A DNA stretch of 64,000 nt from a virus. Under the pieces are notes generated by a model. The model searched no databases, was not told where the DNA came from, and saw nothing but the letters and a program-made list of their open reading frames with translations. How positions within the stretch are numbered: the stretch's first letter is position 1; each line of letters starts with the position of its first letter. The DNA lies in IMG/VR virus record IMGVR_UViG_3300031957_002411, positions 62,001 to 126,000 of that record. One strand, 5' to 3'. Positions 42,955 through 51,370 of this stretch are shown one piece after another. A program made the position numbers and the translations under genes.

Positions 42955-44013
42955 TTATGTAAAGTTCGTAATAGTAACAGAAGCTTCTGGTACAACTCCA
43001 CTTTGATGTCCAAATATGACGACATCATTAACTCTTGAATTAACGAATTCACCATTGTCATTTCTAACAGCTAAAGTAAAGAAGTCAGAATTTCTAACGA
43101 CTACAGCTGGTGTAACCAAGTCCATACTTTGTGGTCCAGAATTAGAAGTAGTACCATTTGCATGAGCAACTACCGTGTAATCGGTAGATCCATCTGCTAC
43201 TAGTCCAGACTTAAAGTATATCTTATAAGTTCCAGCACCACTAGCCTCAATTGCTGACACATTGTAAGCACTATTAACAGTGATACCGCTAAGACCACTA
43301 TCACTCAAAGAACCATTGAGGTAAGCTGCTCCGTTGAAACTAATCCAAGCCAACGCAGTACTTTTAGCAGTGTGTAGAGTTGATTTGTCATAGTCAAACT
43401 CAAACTGAGAGTAAGTAGTATCAGTTCCACCGTAATTTCCACTACCAACATGAATTATTTCGCCATACTTGCCAGTGTCTGGGTTCGTTGTTTCAAAACC
43501 CAAACCGTGATTATTAAATGTGATTCCAAGATCTACTAAACCTTTGTTACCACTGCAATTAATCCAACCTTGATTATTACCAATCAAAGTATTGTCGATA
43601 TTATTATAGATATCACCTAGACCTATATTGCCAAGAAATGTTCTCACGCCGCTAGTTGGAACATAAGCGTCATGATCATCCCCAGTTAGACCAGCTAAAC
43701 CGCTATGCTGAATCTCTCCAACACCTCTAAACGGTATAGTTTGTATCTTGTTAGCTTCTGAATATCCAGATGTATCAGAGGTGTCAAATTTGACTCCACT
43801 TTCTGCGACTATTCGTGCAGCAAAGATAACAGATTGATTATTACCATTAATCTTATGAGTCTGGAAGTCTCCACTAGCTACTATTGGAACAATAGAGTCA
43901 ACTGTATCAACCATATTGTTTCTAATATCAGCAGCAGAGATTGATCCAGCGTTATTGTCAGCTATGTCAGTATTTATGCTACTAACTAGATCGCTAGCGT
44001 TTTGAATTGCCAT
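42955..44013 (-). CDS. Fibre-like virion protein sharing an N-terminal domain with the YadA-like fibre
   Basis: A 352-residue protein. Its first 50 residues (SINTDIADNNAGSISAADIR) match, position by position, the start of the 1143-residue fibre encoded at 54802 (INSEINDNITGQISPHDIR). This suggests a common attachment or trimerisation module. The rest is beta-rich with Gly/Ser loops. A good AAAGGGAG site precedes the ATG. It probably forms a short fibre or a collar element. No enzymatic motif. Confidence 0.68.
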   Translation of the reverse strand: MAIQNASDLVSSINTDIADNNAGSISAADIRNNMVDTVDSIVPIVASGDFQTHKINGNNQSVIFAARIVAESGVKFDTSDTSGYSEANKIQTIPFRGVGEIQHSGLAGLTGDDHDAYVPTSGVRTFLGNIGLGDIYNNIDNTLIGNNQGWINCSGNKGLVDLGITFNNHGLGFETTNPDTGKYGEIIHVGSGNYGGTDTTYSQFEFDYDKSTLHTAKSTALAWISFNGAAYLNGSLSDSGLSGITVNSAYNVSAIEASGAGTYKIYFKSGLVADGSTDYTVVAHANGTTSNSGPQSMDLVTPAVVVRNSDFFTLAVRNDNGEFVNSRVNDVVIFGHQSGVVPEASVTITNFT

Positions 44014-44027
44014 TTTCTATTCTCCCT

Positions 44028-44549
44028 TTAGTAACCGAAGTATCCACCTCTAAAATCGTAATTATTATGAGTCCTAGTAACGAAATCACTACCCGGACTG
44101 TAAGGACCAAGTATAGCTTGACCCGCTAGACTTCCACCAGCAACATAATCGTATGTGAGCTGATCGTATTTTTCGCACAAATCTTTGTATAATACATTTA
44201 ACGTATTTGCGACACCTCTCAAGTCTATTGCAGAAGGTCCGTCCTTAATTGATATCGCATTGGAAGCCTCTGATCTAACTTCACTGCCAATTATTACACA
44301 GGCAGTTTTTAGCGTAGTTAAATTTATAAAAGCATTATCTTTTGTGTCAGTATCTGTAGGATCAGGTGTCAATGTAGATTGTTCGACATTAACAACGTAA
44401 TCATTGTCAAAATCCATGTCTTGAGAAACAAGTTGTGCAGCCACTAGTATTGTTGTCTCTAATCTAGAAACAGAGTACTTATAATTAGTTTGGTCTACGT
44501 CATTTATCATATGACGAACCATAGTTGAAATTTGACCTTGCCAAGACAT
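44028..44549 (-). CDS. Head-tail adaptor-like connector protein
   Basis: A 173-residue protein with an N-terminal helical part (MVRHMINDVDQTNYKYSVSR), a helix around TTILVAAQLVSQD, then LTTLKTACVIIGSEVRSEA and a C-terminal Gly/Tyr-rich tail. This helical make-up and length, with 'Y-S-x-x-R-L' near the start, are typical of head-tail adaptor proteins (gp6/gp15 class) that bind the portal. It lies on the head side of the closure and completion genes, as expected. Confidence 0.6.
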   Translation of the reverse strand: MSWQGQISTMVRHMINDVDQTNYKYSVSRLETTILVAAQLVSQDMDFDNDYVVNVEQSTLTPDPTDTDTKDNAFINLTTLKTACVIIGSEVRSEASNAISIKDGPSAIDLRGVANTLNVLYKDLCEKYDQLTYDYVAGGSLAGQAILGPYSPGSDFVTRTHNNYDFRGGYFGY

Positions 44550-44557
44550 ATTTGCAC

Positions 44558-44866
44558 CTACAGATTATAGTTTGTTTTAAAATTGTAAATATCAGTATAG
44601 AAAGTTCCGCTAGTAGGGATTACTATTTTAGCTTGAAGTTTGTAGTGTCCAGCTTCGTCCAAATCTCCAGAAACAGTGTCGTAATACATTTTGCCATCAG
44701 TGCCATCTCCAGTGAGAACGCCACTACGAACGATAACTTCATCGTCTGGTTTTCTGAAAATAACGTCTTTTGTAGTAGCTCCAGATATATTGATACCACT
44801 ACCGCCCTCTTGTATGGTAATGGAAAATCTAGTGCCAATATTGCCAACATGTATTTCGCTAGGCAT
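44558..44866 (-). CDS. Small BppU-like or Ig-like virion protein
   Basis: A 102-residue beta-sandwich candidate. The series FSITIQEGGSGINISGATTK, FRKPDDEVIV, GDGTDGKMYYDT and LDEAGHYKLQAKI follows the pattern of the N-terminal domain of baseplate upper proteins (BppU), also seen in many short phage structural proteins. GAGGT precedes the ATG. Placed next to the adaptor gene, it may decorate the neck or capsid. Confidence 0.6.
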   Translation of the reverse strand: MPSEIHVGNIGTRFSITIQEGGSGINISGATTKDVIFRKPDDEVIVRSGVLTGDGTDGKMYYDTVSGDLDEAGHYKLQAKIVIPTSGTFYTDIYNFKTNYNL

Positions 44867-44945
44867 ATTTTACCTCAATAAAGTTACTTCTTGAGTCTTG
44901 ACTATTATTAATGTTATTTCTACAGTTTTCATGTAATTCTCTCAT
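44859..44945 (-). CDS. Possible 28-residue leader peptide
   Basis: An ATG-started frame of 28 codons (MRELHENC... ending VKYA) fills most of the gap between two genes, and its TAG overlaps the start region of the 102-residue gene. It has no clear ribosome site, so it may be chance. It is listed because its stop lies next to the downstream start, as in coupled leaders. Confidence 0.18.
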   Translation of the reverse strand: MRELHENCRNNINNSQDSRSNFIEVKYA

Positions 44946-44965
44946 TTTAAGGCATTTATACAATA

Positions 44966-44978
44966 ATATATACACCGA
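44966..44978 (-). promoter_or_regulatory. Promoter-like motif, CGGTGTATATATT
   Basis: The minus strand carries CGGTGTATATATT about 100 bases before the start at 44866. It shares GTGTATA with the other late sites but has a weaker T-run. A second TATAAATG lies 15 bases on. The 112-base gap holds nothing else except the possible leader peptide. Confidence 0.45.
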
Positions 44979-45272
44979 TTAATCGCAGGAACAAGGTCTA
45001 ACCGTGAAAGTGAAAAGTGCCGATGCTGCATCTTGTCTCCCGTACTTATCTTTTGCTAGCACTCTAGCGCGAATACGACCACCATTAGAAGGTAGCGACG
45101 AAAATCCATTATAGTAAATACCACTACCATCTAACACAAAACTTTGATTATTAGAATACGCTGGATCAAGCTCAAAAACTACATGGTCATCCCGAGTGCC
45201 TTCACAAAAAGTTGTTAAATCTACGTAAAGATAACCTAGAAGTTGTTGTTGACCATAATTAGGACAGCTCAT
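44979..45272 (-). CDS. Small beta-sandwich virion protein
   Basis: A 97-residue protein with strands LLGYLYVDLTTF, DHVVFEL, GGRIRARVLAKDKYG and SALFTFTVRP. This suggests an Ig-like or PKD-like sandwich, as used in decoration of phage particles. The C-terminus ends CSCD and the N-terminus SCPNYG, so disulfide or metal links are possible. GGAG lies five bases before the ATG. It follows the 198-residue gene after one base. Confidence 0.55.
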   Translation of the reverse strand: MSCPNYGQQQLLGYLYVDLTTFCEGTRDDHVVFELDPAYSNNQSFVLDGSGIYYNGFSSLPSNGGRIRARVLAKDKYGRQDAASALFTFTVRPCSCD

Positions 45273-45273
45273 A

Positions 45274-45870
45274 TTATACTCCTACTTTTTTAGCTCTGCT
45301 AATTGCTAACTTTAATATTTTTTTAGCTCCAAATCTTAAGAATGGTAAACGTCTTTTTTTAGCCTCTTCCTCAAGCCAATCTAGTATAATTTTTTGATTT
45401 TCTTCACACCACTCAATTCCCTTTTTATCCATAACTTTCGCTTTTTGATTACAACTGCAATTGGGAGTTGCCCTAATTCCTATGTAAGACAGTAGTTTTT
45501 TAAGCTCAGTCCCAACGCCGCTAGAAGACTCGTCTTCTTTAGGAAGATTTGGAGGTTTTGCTGGAAATTCTACATGAGAATCTTTTATTTTATTATCTAC
45601 ATCAGCATATTCTTGAGAATTCTCTCCATACTTATCAGCTATAAAATTTCTTTGGAAAATATTGACAGCTTCCTCATTTCCCACAATTGACATATCATTT
45701 GGTATACTATCATCTCCATCAAATAATTTTGGAGGATATACCGGATTCTCTGTATCCACTGTCCATACAGGACCGTCCATGTCAACAATACAAGCTGACG
45801 AGGACTCAATAGTTACAGCATATTTTCCACACAATTTACAAAATTCCATTCTATCCATTTTTCTATACAT
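45274..45870 (-). CDS. Cys-containing virion-associated protein with an MDxxGxxWCEEN domain
   Basis: I start this 198-residue protein at ATG 45870 (MYRKMDRMEFCKLCG), preceded by AAAGG; an in-frame TTG at 45903 overlaps the upstream gene and is less likely. The N-terminus has a CKLC pair. The C-terminal 70 residues contain PNCSCNQKAKVMDKKG, then WCEENQKIILDWLEEEAKKR and LPFLRFGAKKI. I recall this conserved small domain from phage structural loci, where it is of unknown function. It sits between the Cys-repeat protein and the small Ig-like gene, so it may assist folding or attachment of that protein. That is inference. Confidence 0.58.
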   Translation of the reverse strand: MYRKMDRMEFCKLCGKYAVTIESSSACIVDMDGPVWTVDTENPVYPPKLFDGDDSIPNDMSIVGNEEAVNIFQRNFIADKYGENSQEYADVDNKIKDSHVEFPAKPPNLPKEDESSSGVGTELKKLLSYIGIRATPNCSCNQKAKVMDKKGIEWCEENQKIILDWLEEEAKKRRLPFLRFGAKKILKLAISRAKKVGV

Positions 45871-45887
45871 GTTAATACCCTTTCTTT

Positions 45888-48800
45888 TTAAATTAATATC
45901 CAACCTTCACCAAACGCTTGTTCGCAATCATAATTACTCAAATACCCCGGTTCGTCTCCACATCCATCAAAATAACCCGGATCACCACTCCCATCGTAAT
46001 CTCCTTTCATACAACTTGGAGTGCTGCACTGACAACCATCATACGCTGGACCAATATTGTCATCACATGCTTCACACATGGTTTGTCCAGCATCCACTGC
46101 ATCTTTTACGGATTGAGGCCAGCAACATTCGCGCGGTCCATAATAATCATTGTGAACATCGGTAGCAGTCGTCCACCCCCCACAATCTCTTTCACAATCA
46201 AAATCATAATTATAGAAATGTCCCCCGAAGTTGGCATCACATGCTTCATCAGTATCGCCCCCAGAAGCGCTTCCGGGCTGACTGATTGATGGGCAGCCAC
46301 AATATTCATCACTTGTACTATAACTCAAAGTCCATAAAGGAGGACCAGAAGGGCAAGCTGATGTACTAATAACAGTTCCAAAACTTACGCTAGCGGCAGT
46401 GCAATTTGTGCAGTTTCCACCAATTTGCCAGCCATCACAAGCTACCCCATCATAAGATTGACCACCAGCCTTAGCGTTACATAAAAAGAATTTTTGATAA
46501 TATGGTGCATCAGGACCATTATTACCAACAACTTTAGTAGCACTCCAGCTACAAGTTTCACTTTCATAAGCCCATTGATGTCTTGCGCTATCAGCTGTAC
46601 AATTTGCAAAAGGACCAAAGAATCCACTCCCGTCCCAACTTCCCTGTTCGTTATCATCACAGCCACATGAAACACCACTACATTCATCATCAGGTGGATC
46701 GAAAGCTGTTGTGGTTGGTCCCGCTGTTGTTGCTGCTGCTGTTGTGGTTGTTGCTGCCGCTGTGGTTGATGTTGTTGGCGCTGCTGTTGTTGATGTTGTT
46801 GGTGCTGCTGTTGTTGATGTTGTTGGCGCTGCTGTTGTGGTTGTTGCTGCTCCTGTTGTGGTTGCTGCTCCTGTTGTTGATGTTGTTGGCGCTGCTGTGG
46901 TTGTTGTTGGTGTCGGTGTTGTTGATGTTTCTGTTGTTGATGTTCCTGTCGTTGACGTTGACGTTGATGTTGAAGTTGATGTTGAAGTTGATGTTGAAGT
47001 TGATGTTGAAGTTGATGTTGAAGTTGATGTTGGTGCTTCCGTTGTAGTTGGCGCTAATGTTGTTGTTGGTGCTTCTGTGCTTGTTGGTGGTGGTGTTCCC
47101 ATAGTTGAGCAGGGCTTATAACTAGTTAAGCAAGAAATATAAGCTAAAACACCAGTGTTTTCTCCCCTTCTTGTGATGGCAACTTCAATTACCTCATATA
47201 CAGGTGTAGGAGGATAACTTTCAAAATAGATACCATTCCATTTAAAACACATTCCGGGGAAAGCAGGTTGATCAGGACATTCTGGAGGTGCAGGGCATAA
47301 TGAACCTGCTGGACAAGACCAATCAATAATGCACCCATTGCTATCTCTTATGGGGTCAGGAGCTATTGCAGATCCAATAACTCCAGTTCTTGGATCGCAC
47401 TCTTCAAAACAACCGGGTTGATCAGGTACTGGAGGACATGGGGCGCGAGTTGTAACAGGTGGCGGGGTAGTAGGAGGAGAAGGATCAAGACAGGGATCAC
47501 CGTCTGGACATGTACAATTTTTTGGGCAACCTCTATTATCAAAAGTATATTCCCCTTCATTCCATCTATTTGCTGATTCATCATAACAATATTGCATTGG
47601 AACTAAACCGCATGGAACCGTAGGGTCTTGAGGAGGGCTACCATCTGGACAAGTATAACCTATTATACATCTACGTCCTTCATCACCAAAAACTGGACCA
47701 TATATAGGATCAGCTTGCACTATATCCCCATTTTCGTCAACACAAGTTTCCACTGGTATATCTCGGCAATGTGGAGGTTGTGGCCTTGGAGGTTCTGGAT
47801 CTTCACCAGTAGGGCAATCTTTAAATCCAATCACACATAGATTTTTATCAAGTATGGGGTCTGCTGGAGTCCATAGACCTGTTAAGGGATCGTAGCAATA
47901 CTCCCACTCATCTACATCGTCACTGCAAGGATTAGGTGCTGGGTCCGGTGGATCGCCATCTTCACATAGAAATCCAATAATACAGCCTGTCCCCTCATTT
48001 ATTACAGGTGTAGCTGGAGTCCAACTATTTGTAGTTGGGTCATAGCAATACTGCTGATCTATTGGTCTACATTCTGGAGGAGGTGGTACGGGATCGTTAT
48101 CTTCATCTATACAATTTTGATCAGTTATACATCCTGTAACTTGATCTATTTCTGGAGTAGCGGGAAAAATTTCACCTGTTTCGGGATCATAACAATACTC
48201 TTGCAATACATTGTCTTGACAACCTTCTGGTGGATCTACCGGAGGGCTTCCATCTGGGCATGTGTAACCAGTGACACATCCTTGTTCATCCAGTGTTGGT
48301 GTTGCAGGAGTCTTGAAACCATCTTCGTCCACACAGTACTTTGTCTCTATTTCGCAAGGCGATGGAGGCAATGGAGGAAACGGATCTTCTGGATCTCCAT
48401 CATCATCTCTGTCTTCGCAAATTTGATCAATTATACATCCGTTTGAATCCAAAACTGGAGTTGCAAAATATATCTCGTTTGTTGTTGAGTCCAAACAGTA
48501 ATGTTGTAAAACAGTAGGACAATCATCTGAAGGATCTCTAGGAGGGCCTCCATCTGTGCAGAAAAAGCCAGTAATACATCCTCTTTCGTCCACTCTCGGT
48601 GTTGCAGGAACTTCGTTTCCATTTTCATCTAAACATACTTTCATAGGAAAAGTAGGACATGGAGTAGGTGGAAATGGAGTATCTGGTTCACCATCGCCAT
48701 CCCTATCTTCACAAGTGGGATCAGTTGGACATCCATCCGGCCCTACTGCTGAATCTGGGATATATATTTCACCTGTTGTTGGGTCTTGGCAGTATGTCTG

Positions 48801-51359
48801 TAATATAATAGGACAATCACCATCTGGATCTCTAGGAGGGCTTGGTTCAGGACAAGTATATCCAGTAATACAACCTCTATAGTCTGTTATAGGTGTTGCA
48901 GGAATTTCTTTTCCATTTATGTCAAAGCATATTTTGACTTCAACATCTTCACACGGACTAGGTGGAAACGGGCCATCAGGATTGCCATCGCCATCCCTGT
49001 CTTCACAAGTTCCTTGAACTGGACATCCGTTTTCGTCCAACCTTGAAGTTGGTAGATATATTTCACCAGTTGTTTTGTCGTAACAATACTGCTGTGCCCA
49101 GCGCCCATCTGGAGACGGACAGGAATCTGGTGGGTCAATTGGAGTGCCTCCATCCACACATCTATAGTCTACAACACAGCCGGTAACAGAGTCTACTACG
49201 GGTAATGCAGGAACTTTAGTTCCATTGCTTAAGATGCATATTTGCTTCTGAATGTCCTGACACGGAATAGGTGGAAACGGGCCATCAGGATTGCCATCGC
49301 CATCCCTGTCTTCACAAGTTCCTTGAACTGGACATCCATCTGGACCGATTGCTAAATCTGGAATATATATCTGACCCGTTGTTGGGTCATAACAATATTG
49401 TTGTAAAATTACAGGACAGTTATCATCTGGATCTCTAGGAGGGCTTGCGTCTGGACAAAAGTAGCCAACAACGCATCCATTATCTATTATAGGTGTTGCT
49501 GGAATTTCATTGCCATCTACATCAAGACATATTTTTATTTCAATGTCATCACATGGAATGGGTGGAATCGGAATTTCTGGATCACCGTCACCGTCTCTAT
49601 CTTCGCAAATCCCTTCGGTGGGACATCCATCTGGGCCTATTTGTGGAGCAGCAAAATATAATTCACCTGTTACTGGGTCTAAGCAGTATTTTTGAAGAAT
49701 AATAGGACATTCATCTGGAGGATCTACAGGAGGACCAGCTGGACATGTATAACCAGTAACACAACCATTTGAATCTACTGTGGGTATTGCTGGAATTTCA
49801 TTTCCATTTTCATCCAAACATATTTTAATTTCAACGTCATCACATGGATGAGGTGGAAACGGATTATCAAGACGACATTCAAAATCAATAACACAACCAT
49901 CTTCATTAAGAACTGGAATGCCGGGGACTATATTGCCATCATCGTCAAAACAGTATTTAGTATCAATGTCATCACACTCTGGAGGCACAGGATCTGTAGG
50001 AGGTGGAAATGGACCAAAATCACCGTCATCACATTCAAAATCAATAGCACAACCAAAGTAAGGTGAGTTGGGATCTGTGTCTCTCACCGGCCTTGCATGA
50101 TAAAAACTTCCATCTGGACCTTTACAAAGAACATCTATAGGTATATCAGGACAATGTGGAGGTTGGACAGGGCCAGTAGTTCTTGTTGTTGTTGTAACTT
50201 CAGAAGTAGTAGTCACAACTGGTGGTTCTTCTGGATCTGGAGGTCTACATGGATCACCAACCAAAGGCACGCGACCAAATAACCTTAATGTATAAGAGTA
50301 ATCACTATATAGTGCAAAAGTGCGTCCATAAGCAGTTACATTTGCAAAGAAAGCTACTTTTATTATTTCTTCATTAAAATTACTTAATATAAATGTATCC
50401 AAATACGGATAGTTATTTAAAGGGGAGGTAGTAGGTATATTTATTGTTTTAAACGCTCGCCATGTACCTTGACCTCTGCCATCCAATCTGTAAAAAGTGA
50501 TTCCGTCAATCTTACAAGTATCGCAACCGCCGTAATTTGGATTAGTTATTCTTACCCTATTAGAATTACAGTAAGGTGGTACTGGAGTATAACTTAGGTC
50601 TTCTGCAATTAAGGGTGTTGAAGGTGGGTTTTTATCATTACAAACCACGCCGTTGCCAACTTTCTGAATCTTTATACTTTCAATCAAAGAAGGGCAACAA
50701 GCAAGATGATTATCGTCGCAAATGCTTTCTACTTTTAATATCACAAAAGAATTTTGCAAGTCTATGCTTTTATCTATTATATCACAAGACTGAAATTCTA
50801 TATTATCTAACCTTCCAAATTCACCATCATAAGAAAAACTCTTAGTGGCTATTACAGATTGATCTGGTGATAAAATACTAAATTGTAAGTTTTTAGCAAG
50901 AAGTAGTTTATCAGATACTTCAGTGTCAAATAATTCAGATGCTGTTAACTTAATGTTATTAGGCTTTAGTTCAGAGCCATGAGAAAAATCTACAGATGCA
51001 GAGGAGAACAGTTGATTTTTAGAATTAACAGATACTTCATTTTTATGTATGAAATTTCCAGAAGCAACATTATTTATAGTAACTGTTAAATCTGTTCCTG
51101 AAGGCAGGGCTATTTCACCACAAGTACATCTAGAGTCATCACTTCTAAGATTGTACCTTATGTTGTTATCTTTTAAAGAGAGATAACCACGATACATGCA
51201 TTGATCAACAAAATATCTTTCTGGATTTACAACATACTTTCTCTTGCTTGCGTGGGGATCTACAGTGGTTGTAGTTGTAGAAGTTGTTGTAACAGTTTGG
51301 TATTTAAGGAAAGGATCTGCTGGTGGATCGCACCTTTTCCGTTGTGGGTGAATTCCCAT
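45888..51359 (-). CDS. Giant Cys-repeat and mucin-like surface protein
   Basis: An 1823-residue protein. Residues 1-380 are beta-rich with Thr runs. Residues about 403-1370 contain about 19 four-cysteine modules of roughly 40-60 residues in two alternating forms. Type A reads like CDDVEIKICLDENGNEIPA with a later GC and a closing C. Type B reads like CPIILQ-YC-D-TGEIY with GPDGCP and a closing CEDRDGDG loop. The DRDGDGNPD loops resemble the calcium loops of thrombospondin type 3 repeats and dockerins. Residues about 1420-1551 are almost only Thr, Ser, Ala and Pro, like a mucin. The last 270 residues are again Cys-rich. The start has AAAGGAA upstream. I do not recognise the repeat family. It lies among fibre genes after the capsid genes, so a capsid or collar appendage is plausible. 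Confidence 0.72.
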   Translation of the reverse strand: MGIHPQRKRCDPPADPFLKYQTVTTTSTTTTTVDPHASKRKYVVNPERYFVDQCMYRGYLSLKDNNIRYNLRSDDSRCTCGEIALPSGTDLTVTINNVASGNFIHKNEVSVNSKNQLFSSASVDFSHGSELKPNNIKLTASELFDTEVSDKLLLAKNLQFSILSPDQSVIATKSFSYDGEFGRLDNIEFQSCDIIDKSIDLQNSFVILKVESICDDNHLACCPSLIESIKIQKVGNGVVCNDKNPPSTPLIAEDLSYTPVPPYCNSNRVRITNPNYGGCDTCKIDGITFYRLDGRGQGTWRAFKTINIPTTSPLNNYPYLDTFILSNFNEEIIKVAFFANVTAYGRTFALYSDYSYTLRLFGRVPLVGDPCRPPDPEEPPVVTTTSEVTTTTRTTGPVQPPHCPDIPIDVLCKGPDGSFYHARPVRDTDPNSPYFGCAIDFECDDGDFGPFPPPTDPVPPECDDIDTKYCFDDDGNIVPGIPVLNEDGCVIDFECRLDNPFPPHPCDDVEIKICLDENGNEIPAIPTVDSNGCVTGYTCPAGPPVDPPDECPIILQKYCLDPVTGELYFAAPQIGPDGCPTEGICEDRDGDGDPEIPIPPIPCDDIEIKICLDVDGNEIPATPIIDNGCVVGYFCPDASPPRDPDDNCPVILQQYCYDPTTGQIYIPDLAIGPDGCPVQGTCEDRDGDGNPDGPFPPIPCQDIQKQICILSNGTKVPALPVVDSVTGCVVDYRCVDGGTPIDPPDSCPSPDGRWAQQYCYDKTTGEIYLPTSRLDENGCPVQGTCEDRDGDGNPDGPFPPSPCEDVEVKICFDINGKEIPATPITDYRGCITGYTCPEPSPPRDPDGDCPIILQTYCQDPTTGEIYIPDSAVGPDGCPTDPTCEDRDGDGEPDTPFPPTPCPTFPMKVCLDENGNEVPATPRVDERGCITGFFCTDGGPPRDPSDDCPTVLQHYCLDSTTNEIYFATPVLDSNGCIIDQICEDRDDDGDPEDPFPPLPPSPCEIETKYCVDEDGFKTPATPTLDEQGCVTGYTCPDGSPPVDPPEGCQDNVLQEYCYDPETGEIFPATPEIDQVTGCITDQNCIDEDNDPVPPPPECRPIDQQYCYDPTTNSWTPATPVINEGTGCIIGFLCEDGDPPDPAPNPCSDDVDEWEYCYDPLTGLWTPADPILDKNLCVIGFKDCPTGEDPEPPRPQPPHCRDIPVETCVDENGDIVQADPIYGPVFGDEGRRCIIGYTCPDGSPPQDPTVPCGLVPMQYCYDESANRWNEGEYTFDNRGCPKNCTCPDGDPCLDPSPPTTPPPVTTRAPCPPVPDQPGCFEECDPRTGVIGSAIAPDPIRDSNGCIIDWSCPAGSLCPAPPECPDQPAFPGMCFKWNGIYFESYPPTPVYEVIEVAITRRGENTGVLAYISCLTSYKPCSTMGTPPPTSTEAPTTTLAPTTTEAPTSTSTSTSTSTSTSTSTSTSTSTSTSTTGTSTTETSTTPTPTTTTAAPTTSTTGAATTTGAATTTTAAPTTSTTAAPTTSTTAAPTTSTTAAATTTTAAATTAGPTTTAFDPPDDECSGVSCGCDDNEQGSWDGSGFFGPFANCTADSARHQWAYESETCSWSATKVVGNNGPDAPYYQKFFLCNAKAGGQSYDGVACDGWQIGGNCTNCTAASVSFGTVISTSACPSGPPLWTLSYSTSDEYCGCPSISQPGSASGGDTDEACDANFGGHFYNYDFDCERDCGGWTTATDVHNDYYGPRECCWPQSVKDAVDAGQTMCEACDDNIGPAYDGCQCSTPSCMKGDYDGSGDPGYFDGCGDEPGYLSNYDCEQAFGEGWILI
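46706..47096. repeat. Coding microsatellite for the Thr/Ser tract
   Basis: A low-complexity region inside the Cys-repeat gene. From 46963 to about 47032 a 12-base unit GTTGATGTTGAA is repeated nearly six times (Ser-Thr dipeptides on the minus strand). From about 46730 to 46900 a 24-base unit coding for AAPTTSTT occurs several times with small changes. Unit lengths are multiples of three, so copy-number change would keep the frame. Confidence 0.85.
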
Positions 51360-51370
51360 AAAATATTCCT

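Noticed and set aside
46706-47121. Plus-strand frames across the Thr/Ser tract, and the tandem repeat as a CRISPR array
   Set aside because: The plus-strand translations are Val/Ala or Leu homopolymers, shadows of the repeat; the units are contiguous with no spacers.
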